From positions 1 through 64,000 of the forward strand of contig NZ_JAEQMY010000008.1 in the NCBI RefSeq assembly GCF_016743775.1: a DNA stretch of 64,000 nucleotides, written 5' to 3'. The translations under genes and the position numbers were made by a program. Source of the stretch: Microvirga aerilata. Lineage in GTDB: Bacteria > Pseudomonadota > Alphaproteobacteria > Rhizobiales > Beijerinckiaceae. Under the pieces are notes generated by a model. That model did no database searches and was not told the DNA's origin. It saw only the letters and a list, made by a program, of their open reading frames with translations. How positions within the stretch are numbered: the stretch's first letter is position 1; each line of letters starts with the position of its first letter. Below, one piece after another: positions 7,414 through 15,601 of this stretch.

Positions 7414-7603
7414 TCACCCTGAGCCTTCGGCATACGACAGGTCTTCGTTAGTATCCGGTGCTGGGCTGATTCGCTCGCGCAGGACTACATCCTTATCGAC
7501 CCGCTCGGCCTTGTCCTCACGGAAGTCTCGCTTGGCGCGGCGAAGCTGTTTGCCAATCTTGTCGAGAGCGGCGTTGAAGGCGAGATAGATGTCCTTGTCC
7601 TTT
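7414..7603 (-). pseudogene. Relic of a ribosome hibernation factor gene (C-terminal part)
   Basis: The minus strand reads KDKDIYLAFNAALDKIGKQ, LRRAKRDFREDKAERVDKD and VLRERISPAPDTNEDL, then stops at 7414. This matches the end of the intact gene at 14303-14641 and the sequence beyond its stop. The N-terminal domain is missing. Codon-by-codon similarity at the protein level identifies a truncated duplicate. It is also useful as a record of how the 14303 gene continued before its premature stop. Confidence 0.75.
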
Positions 7604-7778
7604 CAGCAGCAATAACTTTGATCTCAGAGTTAGCTGGCGAGGGCGCAAGGACGGCTGCAATACGTTCTATCAAACGGTTCTTCTGGTCGATCTCTTCGCT
7701 CATCATCTCGATACGAGCTTCAAGATTATCAGTACGAGCAATAGCGATCTGAAGTTGTTTAGGGACTTCGTGGTTCAT
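7485..7778 (-). CDS. Small putative coiled-coil protein overlapping the HPF relic
   Basis: A frame of 97 residues that begins MNHEVPKQLQIAIARTDN and continues with a short heptad pattern (LEARIEMMSEEIDQKN) through RLIERIAAVL. Only the first about 58 residues lie outside the hibernation-factor relic; the rest reads that relic out of frame. The N-terminal part looks like the start of a genuine gene whose 3' end was replaced when the relic arrived. No strong ribosome site is visible. Confidence that it is expressed is low. Confidence 0.3.
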   Translation of the reverse strand: MNHEVPKQLQIAIARTDNLEARIEMMSEEIDQKNRLIERIAAVLAPSPANSEIKVIAAERTRTSISPSTPLSTRLANSFAAPSETSVRTRPSGSIRM

Positions 7779-8079
7779 CACAATCAATATTTACGAACAA
7801 CAAGATACATTACTCTGTCAGAGATCGGACACCGAAATTATTGTTCTTGCATTGTTGCAAAAAGATATTGCATGTAAACACACCGTAAATATTGCGAGCC
7901 GAATCCAGCGTGTGTCTTAATGAAGTTCATGAGAGATCACGTGTCTGCCGGGACATTCTCTCCAACAGGCCTTCGAATTTTGAAGTATTCTGTTTCGGTT
8001 TACTTCATCAAGAGGCTCTTCTTCCTGACCGGCATCATGTAGAATAGCCTTTATTTTTCATTCTATTGCAAAAGACATT

Positions 8080-8775
8080 ATGACTTCCGCACTTGCTACT
8101 CTCCGCGCCTTGTATTCAGGCGCTCAAACAGCCCTGCCAGAGCCTTTACCTGAGCCAGAGCTACCTTCGCCCCTACCTGAGCCGAAACCCTCTCCAGCGC
8201 CTTCTAATGAGGCTCAAAAGCCCGTTGATGCGAGGGTCGGACCGATGCCGCCGCTCAACACGATCACGTATCTCCAGGTCGCCCTCTGGGACAACCTCGG
8301 TAATGAGAAACCCACGAAAAGCGGTCGCAAGAATGGAGCCGGAACCCGCTTCAAGATGGACATCGAGATGTGGGACGTGCCTGCTGAGAAGATCAGCAAA
8401 CGAAAGGGTCGAATCCCGTTCGTGAGGAACGTGCAGCTACGCACGGTCAAGGAATTCCGCACGATGATCAAAGGCGCTGTAAAGCGCAAAAAACTCACCG
8501 CAGACTACGGCGAGCTACTTGAGCAGTTCATCAACGAGAGCCCTCACGATTGCATGCTCGGCCACGTGATCGATAACCACGGTGGCTATAACTACCATCT
8601 CACGCAATTCATCCGCGCAACCTTCGATTCCGATGGCGTCCCTACCCTCGAAATCTTCAACAGCGGCGACTGCATCGTGGTCGATTCGTTCACCGACCGG
8701 TTCGCATCCGGATTCATCAAATACACAGCCTTCCGCGATTTCTGCGGCTATCAAGAATACAAGAGAAACAAGTAA
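8080..8775 (+). CDS. Unknown protein with Pro-Glu-rich N terminus
   Basis: 231 residues. After a short leader, residues about 19-45 are a Pro/Glu repeat (PEPLPEPELPSPLPEPKP). A globular part of mixed charge follows, including FKMDIEMWDVPAEKISKRKG and a C-terminal YTAFRDFCGYQEYKRNK. No signal peptide or membrane segment is seen. It is followed after 2 bases by a coiled-coil gene, so the pair is an operon. I recognise no family. Confidence 0.6.
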   Translation: MTSALATLRALYSGAQTALPEPLPEPELPSPLPEPKPSPAPSNEAQKPVDARVGPMPPLNTITYLQVALWDNLGNEKPTKSGRKNGAGTRFKMDIEMWDVPAEKISKRKGRIPFVRNVQLRTVKEFRTMIKGAVKRKKLTADYGELLEQFINESPHDCMLGHVIDNHGGYNYHLTQFIRATFDSDGVPTLEIFNSGDCIVVDSFTDRFASGFIKYTAFRDFCGYQEYKRNK

Positions 8776-8777
8776 TT

Positions 8778-9227
8778 ATGACCACTCAATTTGATCCCCA
8801 GTTCTTCATTCAGGTCATCGGACAACTCGATGAAGACCTTCGCCAGCGCATCGACGCAACCACAGAAGATTGCGGCACCATGATCGTCGCCGTCGCCGAA
8901 GACCATAACGAGACGAAGCAGCGCACGACCTCCATCGAAGACAGCCTCAAGATTATCCGTGAGCAGATCGAATCCCTTGGTAAGCTCGTGGCCGATCCCC
9001 TTGGCATTCGTGTGGCCGAAGCCATGAACCCGGAATGGCTCCTCGGCAGACGCCTCAATGACCTCGAATCACGAATGAAAAAACTCGAACGTGAATACGA
9101 GAAGCGCATGCGGAACTTCGAACTCGCCCTGATCGAAACCAAGTGCGGACCCAACCCATTCGCTCCCGACGAAGAGCCAGTTCTCGAACAACTCCGCAAG
9201 AAATACGCAGAGGAATTCAAGGAGTAA
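8778..9227 (+). CDS. Coiled-coil protein, second gene of the 8080 operon
   Basis: 149 residues, strongly charged and helical. Two heptad regions, about 40-75 (ETKQRTTSIEDSLKIIREQ) and 95-120 (LNDLESRMKKLEREYEKRM), predict an elongated coiled coil. There is no membrane segment. It begins 2 bases after the upstream stop codon and so is co-translated with the Pro-Glu-rich protein, which may be its partner. A large inverted repeat lies 26 bases beyond its stop. Confidence 0.6.
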   Translation: MTTQFDPQFFIQVIGQLDEDLRQRIDATTEDCGTMIVAVAEDHNETKQRTTSIEDSLKIIREQIESLGKLVADPLGIRVAEAMNPEWLLGRRLNDLESRMKKLEREYEKRMRNFELALIETKCGPNPFAPDEEPVLEQLRKKYAEEFKE

Positions 9228-9252
9228 GCGGTCGAGAGGCGAAGCCGAAAGT

Positions 9253-9308
9253 CATAGATATCTACGTAGGTATCTACTTAAGACAGAATGTCTACGTAGA
9301 TATCTATG
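9253..9308. repeat. Perfect 17-bp inverted repeat with 22-base loop
   Basis: CATAGATATCTACGTAG at 9253-9269 is exactly complementary to 9292-9308. Shorter TCTAC copies lie in the loop, and GAAGCC/GGCTTC (9241-9246 and 9320-9325) pair further out. The arms are A+T rich and contain TACGTA. There is no T tract, so it is not a standard terminator. It could be a cruciform, a protein-binding site or an element terminus. Confidence 0.7.
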
Positions 9309-9501
9309 TCTTTACCTACGGCTTCTCTGCGATTCGCCTTCTTACTCGGCTTCGCCTCGTAACTACTCGTGCTCGCGGCTCTTCGATCCGCTGCGCTTTC
9401 GAAAATTGTTTTCCTCGATCCTCGTAAAATAGATTTGGAAAAGAAAATCGACGGCGCGAGATGGCGACCGCGCTGGACCGAACGCCACTCGCCCGACCGA
9501 A

Positions 9502-9548
9502 CCCGCCACCACCGATCACGCATGAGGAGGCGGTGGGCGGGGTTTTTC
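9502..9548 (+). terminator. Intrinsic terminator, plus strand
   Basis: CCCGCCACC (9502-9510) pairs with GGTGGGCGG (9532-9540) with one bulged G, followed by GG and TTTTT. It is about 275 bases after the coiled-coil gene and is the first convincing stop signal for that operon. Confidence 0.55.
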
Positions 9549-9656
9549 TTTCGTCAGTGCCCTTCCCTATTGGATTCGTTCTCCTGGCCAACTCGGCATA
9601 ACCTTGACCGTGTTGCACTATCCGACCGAGAATGGATGCAACGTGTGGGGCACATC

Positions 9657-10085
9657 ATGAAGAGAGTGATCCCGTCGTTCGGACTGGGTTTAGCCATGGC
9701 CGGTTCGGTTCAGGCACAAACCGAAGGCAAGCAGATTTTCGCCTGCATCGAGCAAGACTCAGCCGGTTTTAACGATAGTGGTCAAGGATACCGCCGCTCG
9801 GGGTTCAACGGCCAAAAATTCACGATGTTGCTGAAGGGGAACTCTCTCGCTATCAAAGACCCCACCGCTATTAAATCGGGCATCACAGAGAGCGTGTTAT
9901 CTTGTTCGGTGCCATACCCACTGATCCCCGATATGGTGTAGTGCGCGGGAGAACTTCAGATCGTAGGTCTCAACCTCAAAACTTTGGCTTTCACCCGCGC
10001 AGTTGTATTCGGTCATTTAGCCATAGTGGGCAGTAATAACGCCGATAGCATCACGGTCAGCTATGGGTCTTGTCAGCGGTTCTGA
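9657..10085 (+). pseudogene. Secreted protein gene interrupted by an in-frame TAG
   Basis: From the ATG at 9657 the frame encodes a signal peptide (MKRVIPSFGLGLAMAGSVQA, cleavage after QAQ likely) and about 75 further residues to PLIPDMV. A TAG follows at 9939-9941. The same frame then continues for 47 codons (from CAGELQIVGLNLKTLAF) to a TGA at 10083-10085, keeping protein-like composition and a Cys near the end (GSCQRF). Either a recent nonsense mutation split the gene or the amber codon is read through. The 94-residue product to 9941 may still be made. Confidence 0.55.
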
Positions 10086-10254
10086 AGCCCCATCTGGATG
10101 ACCAGTTCCTTCCAGTGCGGAACGGTCTTGATGTCCTTGCCACCACGCTTCGAGCACCACCATGTTTCATCATGATTTCACTCCGACATAGAAAACGTTT
10201 CAAAGCAACAAGCCAGGGAACCATAGCTGTACCCAGGCCATTAGCCTCCCTGTT

Positions 10255-11271
10255 ATGCAGGAACTGTTCGATAAAACTCGATCTCTTCGGCATCTACCGT
10301 GGCTTGTTCGCTACGCGGTGACAGCTATCCTGGTGTTAGTGGCATTTGTTCTTAGGCAGATGTTCTCTGATGCGCTGAGGGATTTCCCTTTCCTGTTGTT
10401 CTTTCCAGCTATCATCCTCTCGGCTGTTCTCTTCAACCGTGGCAGCGGCCTCGTGGCGACTGTGCTGAGTGCGGTCTTGTCAGCCTATTTCCTCTTTGAG
10501 CCAATTGGCAGCTTCGCCATCAGGGACCCTGGCCAGTTTCTCGGCTGGTGCCTGTTCGTGGTGATCGGGATTGTCATCACGCTCGTTATCGAGGCCGAGC
10601 ATGCATCCTACCGCCAACTGAAACGAGCCCACGAGGCCACACGCGCATCGGAGGCTGACAAAGCTGAGCTTCTGATCGAATCAAACCACCGGATCATGAA
10701 CAATCTGCATACGGTGATCTCGCTGCTCCACCTCCAGGCGCGAAGCGCCAAGGAACCCACGCGTGACGATTTCATGACCGCCGCCGAGCGGGTGAGCGTC
10801 ATGGCCAAGGTGCAGCGGCGTCTGGTTCGCTTTGAGGGAGCCGTGTTGGCGGACAGCCGCTCGTTCATCGAGGAACTCTGTAGTGATCTGGAATCAGCCT
10901 TGATCGGCCTTCGGCCCATTCGCCTTGATGTTGAAGTTGAAAGTCACCCGATCCCACTCAACTACGCGGTCTCGATTGGGCTCATCATCAACGAGCTTCT
11001 CGTGAATGCCCTTAAGTATGCCTTTCCCGATGATCGTGACGGGCACGTCAGCGTGACCTTCAAGTGCATAGGCGATGAATACTGCCTTGCCGTCAGCGAC
11101 AATGGTGTCGGCCTGTCCGCCAGTAGCGAAAGCACCTCCACACCAGCATCGACAGGTCTGGGTCAGCGCCTGATTCGATCATTTGTTGCCCAGCTTGGCG
11201 GGCGGCACGAGATCGAGGCCGATTCACCTGGAACACGCGCTCAGGTCTGTTTCCCAGTGTCTGCGACATAG
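10255..11271 (+). CDS. Membrane histidine kinase, HisKA_2 type with DUF4118-like sensor
   Basis: 338 residues. Residues about 15-110 contain three or four hydrophobic helices in a KdpD/DUF4118-like arrangement (AILVLVAFVLRQMF, LLFFPAIILSAVLF, FLGWCLFVVIGIVITL). The phosphoacceptor region is ESNHRIMNNLHTVISLL (about 141-157) of HisKA_2/HWE-related kinases. It is followed by an HATPase domain with N box INELLVNALKYAF and DNGVGL. Such kinases feed single receiver domains or the general stress response. No cognate regulator is adjacent, so it is an orphan. Confidence 0.85.
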   Translation: MQELFDKTRSLRHLPWLVRYAVTAILVLVAFVLRQMFSDALRDFPFLLFFPAIILSAVLFNRGSGLVATVLSAVLSAYFLFEPIGSFAIRDPGQFLGWCLFVVIGIVITLVIEAEHASYRQLKRAHEATRASEADKAELLIESNHRIMNNLHTVISLLHLQARSAKEPTRDDFMTAAERVSVMAKVQRRLVRFEGAVLADSRSFIEELCSDLESALIGLRPIRLDVEVESHPIPLNYAVSIGLIINELLVNALKYAFPDDRDGHVSVTFKCIGDEYCLAVSDNGVGLSASSESTSTPASTGLGQRLIRSFVAQLGGRHEIEADSPGTRAQVCFPVSAT

Positions 11272-11438
11272 GATCGGACCCCCATCCCGTCATCCCACTG
11301 CGATCCAGAGGGACTGGGCTCGTCAAGGAGACGCTTGCTATCCATCAGGTGCGGCTTCCTGGCCGTCCGCGTCGAACAATCAAATCTTGGGGAATACCTC
11401 AGGTCCCGAATGCGTTGGCATCCAAAAGGGGGAAGGAA

Positions 11439-11972
11439 ATGGATTTCTTCGGTGTCAGTTGGCATGAGATGTTTGTGCCACAAAACCCTCTGTTGGGGAT
11501 TTTTGTGCGCGGGTCGCTGACCTACATCATGCTCTTCGTGATCCTGCGCTTTCTGCTGAAGCGTCAGTCAGGTGTGATCGGGATTGCCGACCTTCTTGTT
11601 GTTGTCCTCATCGCGGATGCGGCGCAAAACGCTATGGCATTCGAGTACAATTCAATCACCGAAGGTGCTCTCCTCGTTCTCACAATCGTGTTCTGGAACT
11701 ACTTCATTGATTGGTTAGGTTTTCGCTTCAAGCCGCTTCGGCGCTTTACCCGTCCACCCCCACTGAAGCTCATCGAGAATGGGCGCATGCTTGCGCGCAA
11801 CATGCGTCAGGAGATGATCACCAAGGAAGAACTGGACAGCCAACTTCGCCAGCAGGGAATTGATGATTGCGGAGAGGTCAAGGAAGCATTCATCGAGGGT
11901 GACGGACGCATTAGCATCATCCGGTGGGATAACGGCGAAACAGCCAAATCTGAGAAGAAGATGCCATTGTAG
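11439..11972 (+). CDS. YetF/DUF421 family membrane protein
   Basis: 177 residues from the ATG at 11439, which has a GGGGGAAGGAA ribosome site; the frame open upstream lacks one. Three N-terminal hydrophobic helices (LTYIMLFVILRFLLKRQSG, GIADLLVVVLIADAAQNAM, ALLVLTIVFWNYFIDWLG) are followed by a cytoplasmic domain with LIENGRMLARNMRQEMIT and IDDCGEVKEAFIEGDG. This is the DUF421 (YetF/YcaP) layout. Members are small inner-membrane proteins of unclear function that often lie near stress genes. Confidence 0.8.
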   Translation: MDFFGVSWHEMFVPQNPLLGIFVRGSLTYIMLFVILRFLLKRQSGVIGIADLLVVVLIADAAQNAMAFEYNSITEGALLVLTIVFWNYFIDWLGFRFKPLRRFTRPPPLKLIENGRMLARNMRQEMITKEELDSQLRQQGIDDCGEVKEAFIEGDGRISIIRWDNGETAKSEKKMPL

Positions 11973-12084
11973 CTTCTGCTGTCACCCGGTTGAGATCACC
12001 ATCGACATGCCACAAAATTTCCATTGCCGCTGGCGAACGCACTGTTAAGCTTGGGCATTTATCAGCTACGGGTGGGGCAAAGTC

Positions 12085-12552
12085 ATGGAGAGCGAAGCTG
12101 CCGATCACCGGAATCTCTGGTTCCTCAACACTCATGTCACCATCCGGGTCTCTGCGCGGGACGGTTCAGATGGCATCTCGGTTCTTGAGCATAGAGCCTC
12201 ACAAGGAGACTCGCCGCCTCTCCACATCCACCACGATGAAGATGAAATCTTCCACGTCCTCGAAGGTGAGGTCCGCTACCGGGTTGGGGATCAGGATCAC
12301 CGCGCCAAGGCTGGGGAGACGCTGCTGACCCCGAAGGGTATCCCTCATACCTACAGGGTCGAATCGCCCGAGGCTCGTATGCTCACCATCACCCGAGGCG
12401 AGTTCGAGAACTTCATCCGCGCCTTTGGACGCTCTGCCGAGAGGGATGGTCTACCTGATCCATCCGGCCCACCCGCACCTGAGCAGGCCGAAGCTCTCGC
12501 TCGGGCCTGCAAACAGTTCGGTATCGAACTCGTCGGACCACCCCTTTCATAG
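12085..12552 (+). CDS. Cupin-domain protein
   Basis: 155 residues. The cupin barrel carries motif 1 PPLHIHHDEDEIFHVLEGE (about 50-68) with the metal-binding His and Glu residues, and motif 2 PKGIPHTYRV. This resembles quercetin 2,3-dioxygenase-like cupins that bind a divalent metal. No signal peptide is present. The C-terminal 40 residues extend beyond the barrel (PSGPPAPEQAEALARACKQF). The substrate cannot be told from sequence. It stands alone, with no close co-directional partner. Confidence 0.8.
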   Translation: MESEAADHRNLWFLNTHVTIRVSARDGSDGISVLEHRASQGDSPPLHIHHDEDEIFHVLEGEVRYRVGDQDHRAKAGETLLTPKGIPHTYRVESPEARMLTITRGEFENFIRAFGRSAERDGLPDPSGPPAPEQAEALARACKQFGIELVGPPLS

Positions 12553-12599
12553 TACGCTGACAGTCCGACTGTCTGGGTGCGCGAGGATAGCGGCAGCAG

Positions 12600-12815
12600 T
12601 CAGCCGCCCTGCTGAAGTCGCCGGGCCAAAAATTGCTTCGCCCGATCCGTGCGTTGTTGCTCTTGCTGCTGAACCTCTCGGAAGAAGCTGGCGAGGTCCT
12701 GATCGCTCCCGGCGTCGCTGGCATATTGCGCGTAGGTCTCTGCCCCTTGGAGAGCATGATATAGGACGCTGATCAGATTATAGGTGGCATCTTTGGTGCC
12801 GGTACCGCTGGCCAT
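12600..12815 (-). CDS. Small ferritin-like helical protein
   Basis: 71 residues, two long helices: TYNLISVLYHALQGAETYAQ and DLASFFREVQQQEQQRTDRA. The ETYAQY and REVQQQEQ segments resemble half of a ferritin-like/rubrerythrin bundle. Close relatives that I recall from Methylobacterium are annotated as small stress-associated hypothetical proteins. It is too short for a complete four-helix diiron protein, so it would have to dimerise. The ribosome site is weak. Confidence 0.6.
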   Translation of the reverse strand: MASGTGTKDATYNLISVLYHALQGAETYAQYASDAGSDQDLASFFREVQQQEQQRTDRAKQFLARRLQQGG

Positions 12816-12985
12816 AGGCAGGATTGCCTATATCCTCCTCTACGTGAGAACACAGGCGCAATTTCTAAAAAACAGGAAAGTTCCAGCGCCCTTGCGAGCC
12901 CAACACAACGCCTGCAAAAGCTTGGCCTCATTAAAGCCATTCTGACTGGTGAGCTTACCCCTCCGCAAACCCGAGGGTCGCTGAC

Positions 12986-13261
12986 ATGGCTATGAAGTAT
13001 GTTCTTATCTTCATCCTCAACAGCGCCAACCCTGCTGAACAGCATATCGCGCAGGCTTGGGACAAACTGTTTCCAAGCTATGATGATTGCCTGAAACAGG
13101 CGTCTACCCTCGAAATGCACAATGCCATTCTGAAGGATTGCAAGACTGTCGAGGTGCCGGGTGAGGGAGCGCGCAAAGAAGACATTGTGCTCACACCTGA
13201 AGCAAGCATCCTTGAGGAACCTGACCAAACTGGTACCTCGACACAGCCTCTTAAAGAATGA
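12986..13261 (+). CDS. Unknown small protein with N-terminal hydrophobic segment
   Basis: 91 residues. MAMKYVLIFILNSANPAEQH is a short hydrophobic start, perhaps an atypical signal, followed by a helical part with two Cys (SYDDCLKQAST and LKDCKTVEV) and an acidic tail. The two Cys and the hydrophobic start suggest a periplasmic protein. I do not recognise the family. Confidence 0.45.
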   Translation: MAMKYVLIFILNSANPAEQHIAQAWDKLFPSYDDCLKQASTLEMHNAILKDCKTVEVPGEGARKEDIVLTPEASILEEPDQTGTSTQPLKE

Positions 13262-13432
13262 CAGGGCCATCATAAGGCAGAAGCAAGTCGTATCGGGTCT
13301 ATGGCTCTTCCGAAGCAGAGAATACCCATTGAGATCAACATCCTGATGTCCTGCTTGCTTTACCGTGCTGCCTACCCACCTTAATGATCTGAACGATAAG
13401 GCTTTGTTCTGCGTAAAGGGATAGGCGGGTAA

Positions 13433-14143
13433 ATGTCTGGCGAGGCAGCTAAAGAACGCAAGGAGTATGTGACCGTTCTGATCAGCAAGAACCCATTGCT
13501 TTCCATGGGGCTCGAACTTCTCTTAGCGCATACCCGCTTCGCCGTATCCGAGTTAGGGTCTGATGAGCCCTCATCTCGGCGGCTTCGCCTTCATATACAA
13601 CCTGATTTGTTCATTGTAGATGCAAGCCCTTCGTCGGAGGATTTGCTTACCACAATCAAGCTTCTGAAGGTGCAGCACCCTGAGGCACGAATTGCCGTTG
13701 TTGCCGATAACTTCGACATTAGCTTCGTTCGGCTGGGAATTGACGCTGGAGTGGATGGCTTTTGTCTATCCACGAGTCATCGTGATGTTCTGATCAAATC
13801 GCTTGAGTTGGTCATGATGGGCGAAAGCACCCTACCCATGCGGCTGGTTCGCTCGATGCTGAGCGAGATGACCTTGGAGGCTAAGCCGGATCAGGATAGC
13901 GCCACGGCAGTGCTACTGTCGCCTGATCCGGGGATGCACAAACTCTCAATTCGAGAGGCAGAGATACTAAGACACATCATGGGTGGTGAGCCTAATAAAG
14001 TCATTGCACGGAAGCTTGATGTTGCTGAGGCAACGATCAAAGTTCACATCAAAGCAATCCTGCGCAAGATCGGCGCTGCCAATCGCACCCAAGCTGCAAT
14101 GTGGGCTACGGAACACTTGACGACGAAAGGCGGCAAGCCTTAG
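13433..14143 (+). CDS. LuxR-type response regulator with degenerate receiver
   Basis: 236 residues. The N-terminal part (about 13-135) has the receiver fold (TVLISKNPLLSMGLELLLAH, then LFIVDASPS with Asp in beta-3) but lacks the paired acidic residues after beta-1. The C-terminal LuxR helix-turn-helix is clear: LSIREAEILRHIMGGEPNK, then VIARKLDVAEATIKVHIKAI. The paralogue at 50565-51308 shares the same design and nearly the same last 60 residues. Phosphorylation may not control it in the usual way. Confidence 0.8.
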   Translation: MSGEAAKERKEYVTVLISKNPLLSMGLELLLAHTRFAVSELGSDEPSSRRLRLHIQPDLFIVDASPSSEDLLTTIKLLKVQHPEARIAVVADNFDISFVRLGIDAGVDGFCLSTSHRDVLIKSLELVMMGESTLPMRLVRSMLSEMTLEAKPDQDSATAVLLSPDPGMHKLSIREAEILRHIMGGEPNKVIARKLDVAEATIKVHIKAILRKIGAANRTQAAMWATEHLTTKGGKP

Positions 14144-14302
14144 CGCGGGTAGCTCAATATCAATCCTATACACTCCTTGCCCATATTGAACCTAAAGCAG
14201 CCCTCCTTCGTCCTCTGATCCTGAGCCCTCTGCATCCAGGAGGTCCTCGTCAGAGTCAGATGCTGGGCTGATCCGCTCGCGCAGGACGGTGTCCTTACCG
14301 GG

Positions 14303-14641
14303 TCACTCCCCTTTATCCTCGCGAAGCTCACGCTTGGTTCGCCGAAGCTGCTTGGCGACTTTTTCGAGGGCGGCATTGAAGGCCGAGTAAATATCCTTAT
14401 CCTTACCCTCAGCGCTCTTCATCGGGAGACCACCCATCTGCATGTTCACGCTACAGCGGTAGGTGATCCCCTCCTTCGTGAAGTGAGCGGATGCGGTGTT
14501 CAGCCGTCCGAAGTATTTGCTGGCAACCCGCAGAATGTTCTCGCGAGCATAATCTGGCAGTCCGTCTCCAAGGTGGATGGTCGAACTTTGGATGGTGATA
14601 GCGTTATCTGCGCCTTGGTGCGCCACTATGTTACCTCTCAT
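14303..14641 (-). CDS. hpf: Ribosome hibernation promoting factor, short form
   Basis: 112 residues of the HPF/RaiA (sigma-54 modulation) domain, beginning near ITIQSSTIHLGDGLPDYA and ending KQLRRTKRELREDKGE. HPF binds the 30S decoding centre and inactivates ribosomes under stress. A TGA ends the frame at 14303, but the next 40 codons stay protein-like (VLRERISPASDSDEDL) and match the relic at 7414-7603, where this codon is CGG. The present gene is therefore probably truncated by a nonsense mutation. Neither copy keeps the long-form dimerisation domain. Confidence 0.7.
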   Translation of the reverse strand: MRGNIVAHQGADNAITIQSSTIHLGDGLPDYARENILRVASKYFGRLNTASAHFTKEGITYRCSVNMQMGGLPMKSAEGKDKDIYSAFNAALEKVAKQLRRTKRELREDKGE

Positions 14642-14693
14642 CGATGTACAATCGGGCGAGTATTTCTGGAGGCGTTATCAGAGTTTATCGAAG

Positions 14694-15137
14694 TTACGCC
14701 CGTAGTGCTCCAAGCGCGTGGATGTGACTACGACGAGCAGCCTCCTCGAAGGGGCTCGTCTGAACTGCTTTCTCGGCCTGTACCAACACTTCAAGCGCTC
14801 GCCACGGCTTCGGCATGAACGGCACATCCCGAAGAGCTTTATCAAGGTCCTCCTCAAGCGGCGCACCGGAGGTTAAGACCGTTCTGATCCACGGCCACCT
14901 AAGCTTGACAGTGCGAGCAAGCTCTACACCGTTCATGGGACAGGGCAGACGCACATCGGCGAAAAGAAACACCACGTCGCCTGCAAGATAGTTCAAATAA
15001 CGGAGCGCCTCCTCAGCGCTGGATGCCTCCACAACCCGGAGGTCCGTTTCCTCCAGCAACGCAACGGCGAGAGCCCTAAGCTCCCGATCATCCTCAACGA
15101 TCAAGGCAACGCGAGTGCATTCCGAGGCTTGTCCCAT
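14694..15137 (-). CDS. Single-domain response regulator
   Basis: 147 residues from the ATG at 15137 (AAGGGAGA upstream); the longer frame to 15236 is less likely. It has the receiver hallmarks: VALIVEDDRELR with the acidic pair, FLFADVRLP with the phosphoacceptor Asp, VLTSGAP, and the conserved Lys in FMPKPWR. There is no output domain, so it acts on a partner kinase or as a phosphate sink. Such lone receivers accompany HWE/HisKA_2 kinases in the alphaproteobacterial general stress response. Confidence 0.8.
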   Translation of the reverse strand: MGQASECTRVALIVEDDRELRALAVALLEETDLRVVEASSAEEALRYLNYLAGDVVFLFADVRLPCPMNGVELARTVKLRWPWIRTVLTSGAPLEEDLDKALRDVPFMPKPWRALEVLVQAEKAVQTSPFEEAARRSHIHALGALRA

Positions 15138-15352
15138 CCTGCTGGTCTCCCTTCCGGTTCGAGGCTGCATGCTGTTAGGGGAGTTGACGTGTGGTCTCTT
15201 TGACAAAGCTGTCAAAGGTGGAACACGTACAACCACTTGTCCTTACGATCCGGATCAGAATTGACGAACAACAAGACCATTCGTGACTTTTCCGCCCTCG
15301 TCAAAGTAAAAAGTCGGTCTGTCCCTTCCTTTGCTGACGAAGTTTAATCTGA

Positions 15353-15379
15353 GTTTATGTGAATGCTCTTAACATAAAC
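15353..15379. repeat. 8-bp inverted repeat in the intergenic region
   Basis: GTTTATGT (15353-15360) and ACATAAAC (15372-15379) are perfect complements with an 11-base spacer, in the A+T-rich region between the response regulator and the candidate sRNA. It is a possible operator. Confidence 0.35.
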
Positions 15380-15458
15380 ACAGATTGAAGATCATGAAGA
15401 AAATCAACATGATTATACGTTAGGATCGGAACAGCCTTTGAGGTTGATCATTGTTCAA

Positions 15459-15549
15459 TCGTGGAAAGAGTGGCGAGACTTCTCTTGAAGCTTCATTGCA
15501 TTGGTTCCCTCTGACTGGCAGGAGATCACTTGTGGTCTCCTGCCTTTTT
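15459..15549 (+). ncRNA. Candidate small RNA with intrinsic terminator
   Basis: No reading frame in 15138-15601 is convincing, yet a strong plus-strand terminator lies at 15517-15549: GGCAGGAGA pairs with TCTCCTGCC and is followed by TTTTT. About 90 bases upstream GGAAC (15428-15432) and ATT (15450-15452) are 17 bases apart, one base off the EcfG promoter consensus GGAAC-N16/17-GTT. The transcript would be about 90 nt and contains GAAGCTTC and other short stems. The DUF6894 gene follows 53 bases later, so a long leader is the alternative reading. Confidence 0.4.
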
Positions 15550-15601
15550 ACCGGTTATGCGCCCAAGGGCTTTGATCAAGCCTTGAGAGATGGAGGCTCA
15601 A

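Noticed and set aside
15428..15457. Exact EcfG promoter before the candidate sRNA
   Set aside because: The -10 element is ATT, not GTT, at the correct spacing; the GTT nearby is 20 bases from GGAAC, so it was reported only as a near match.
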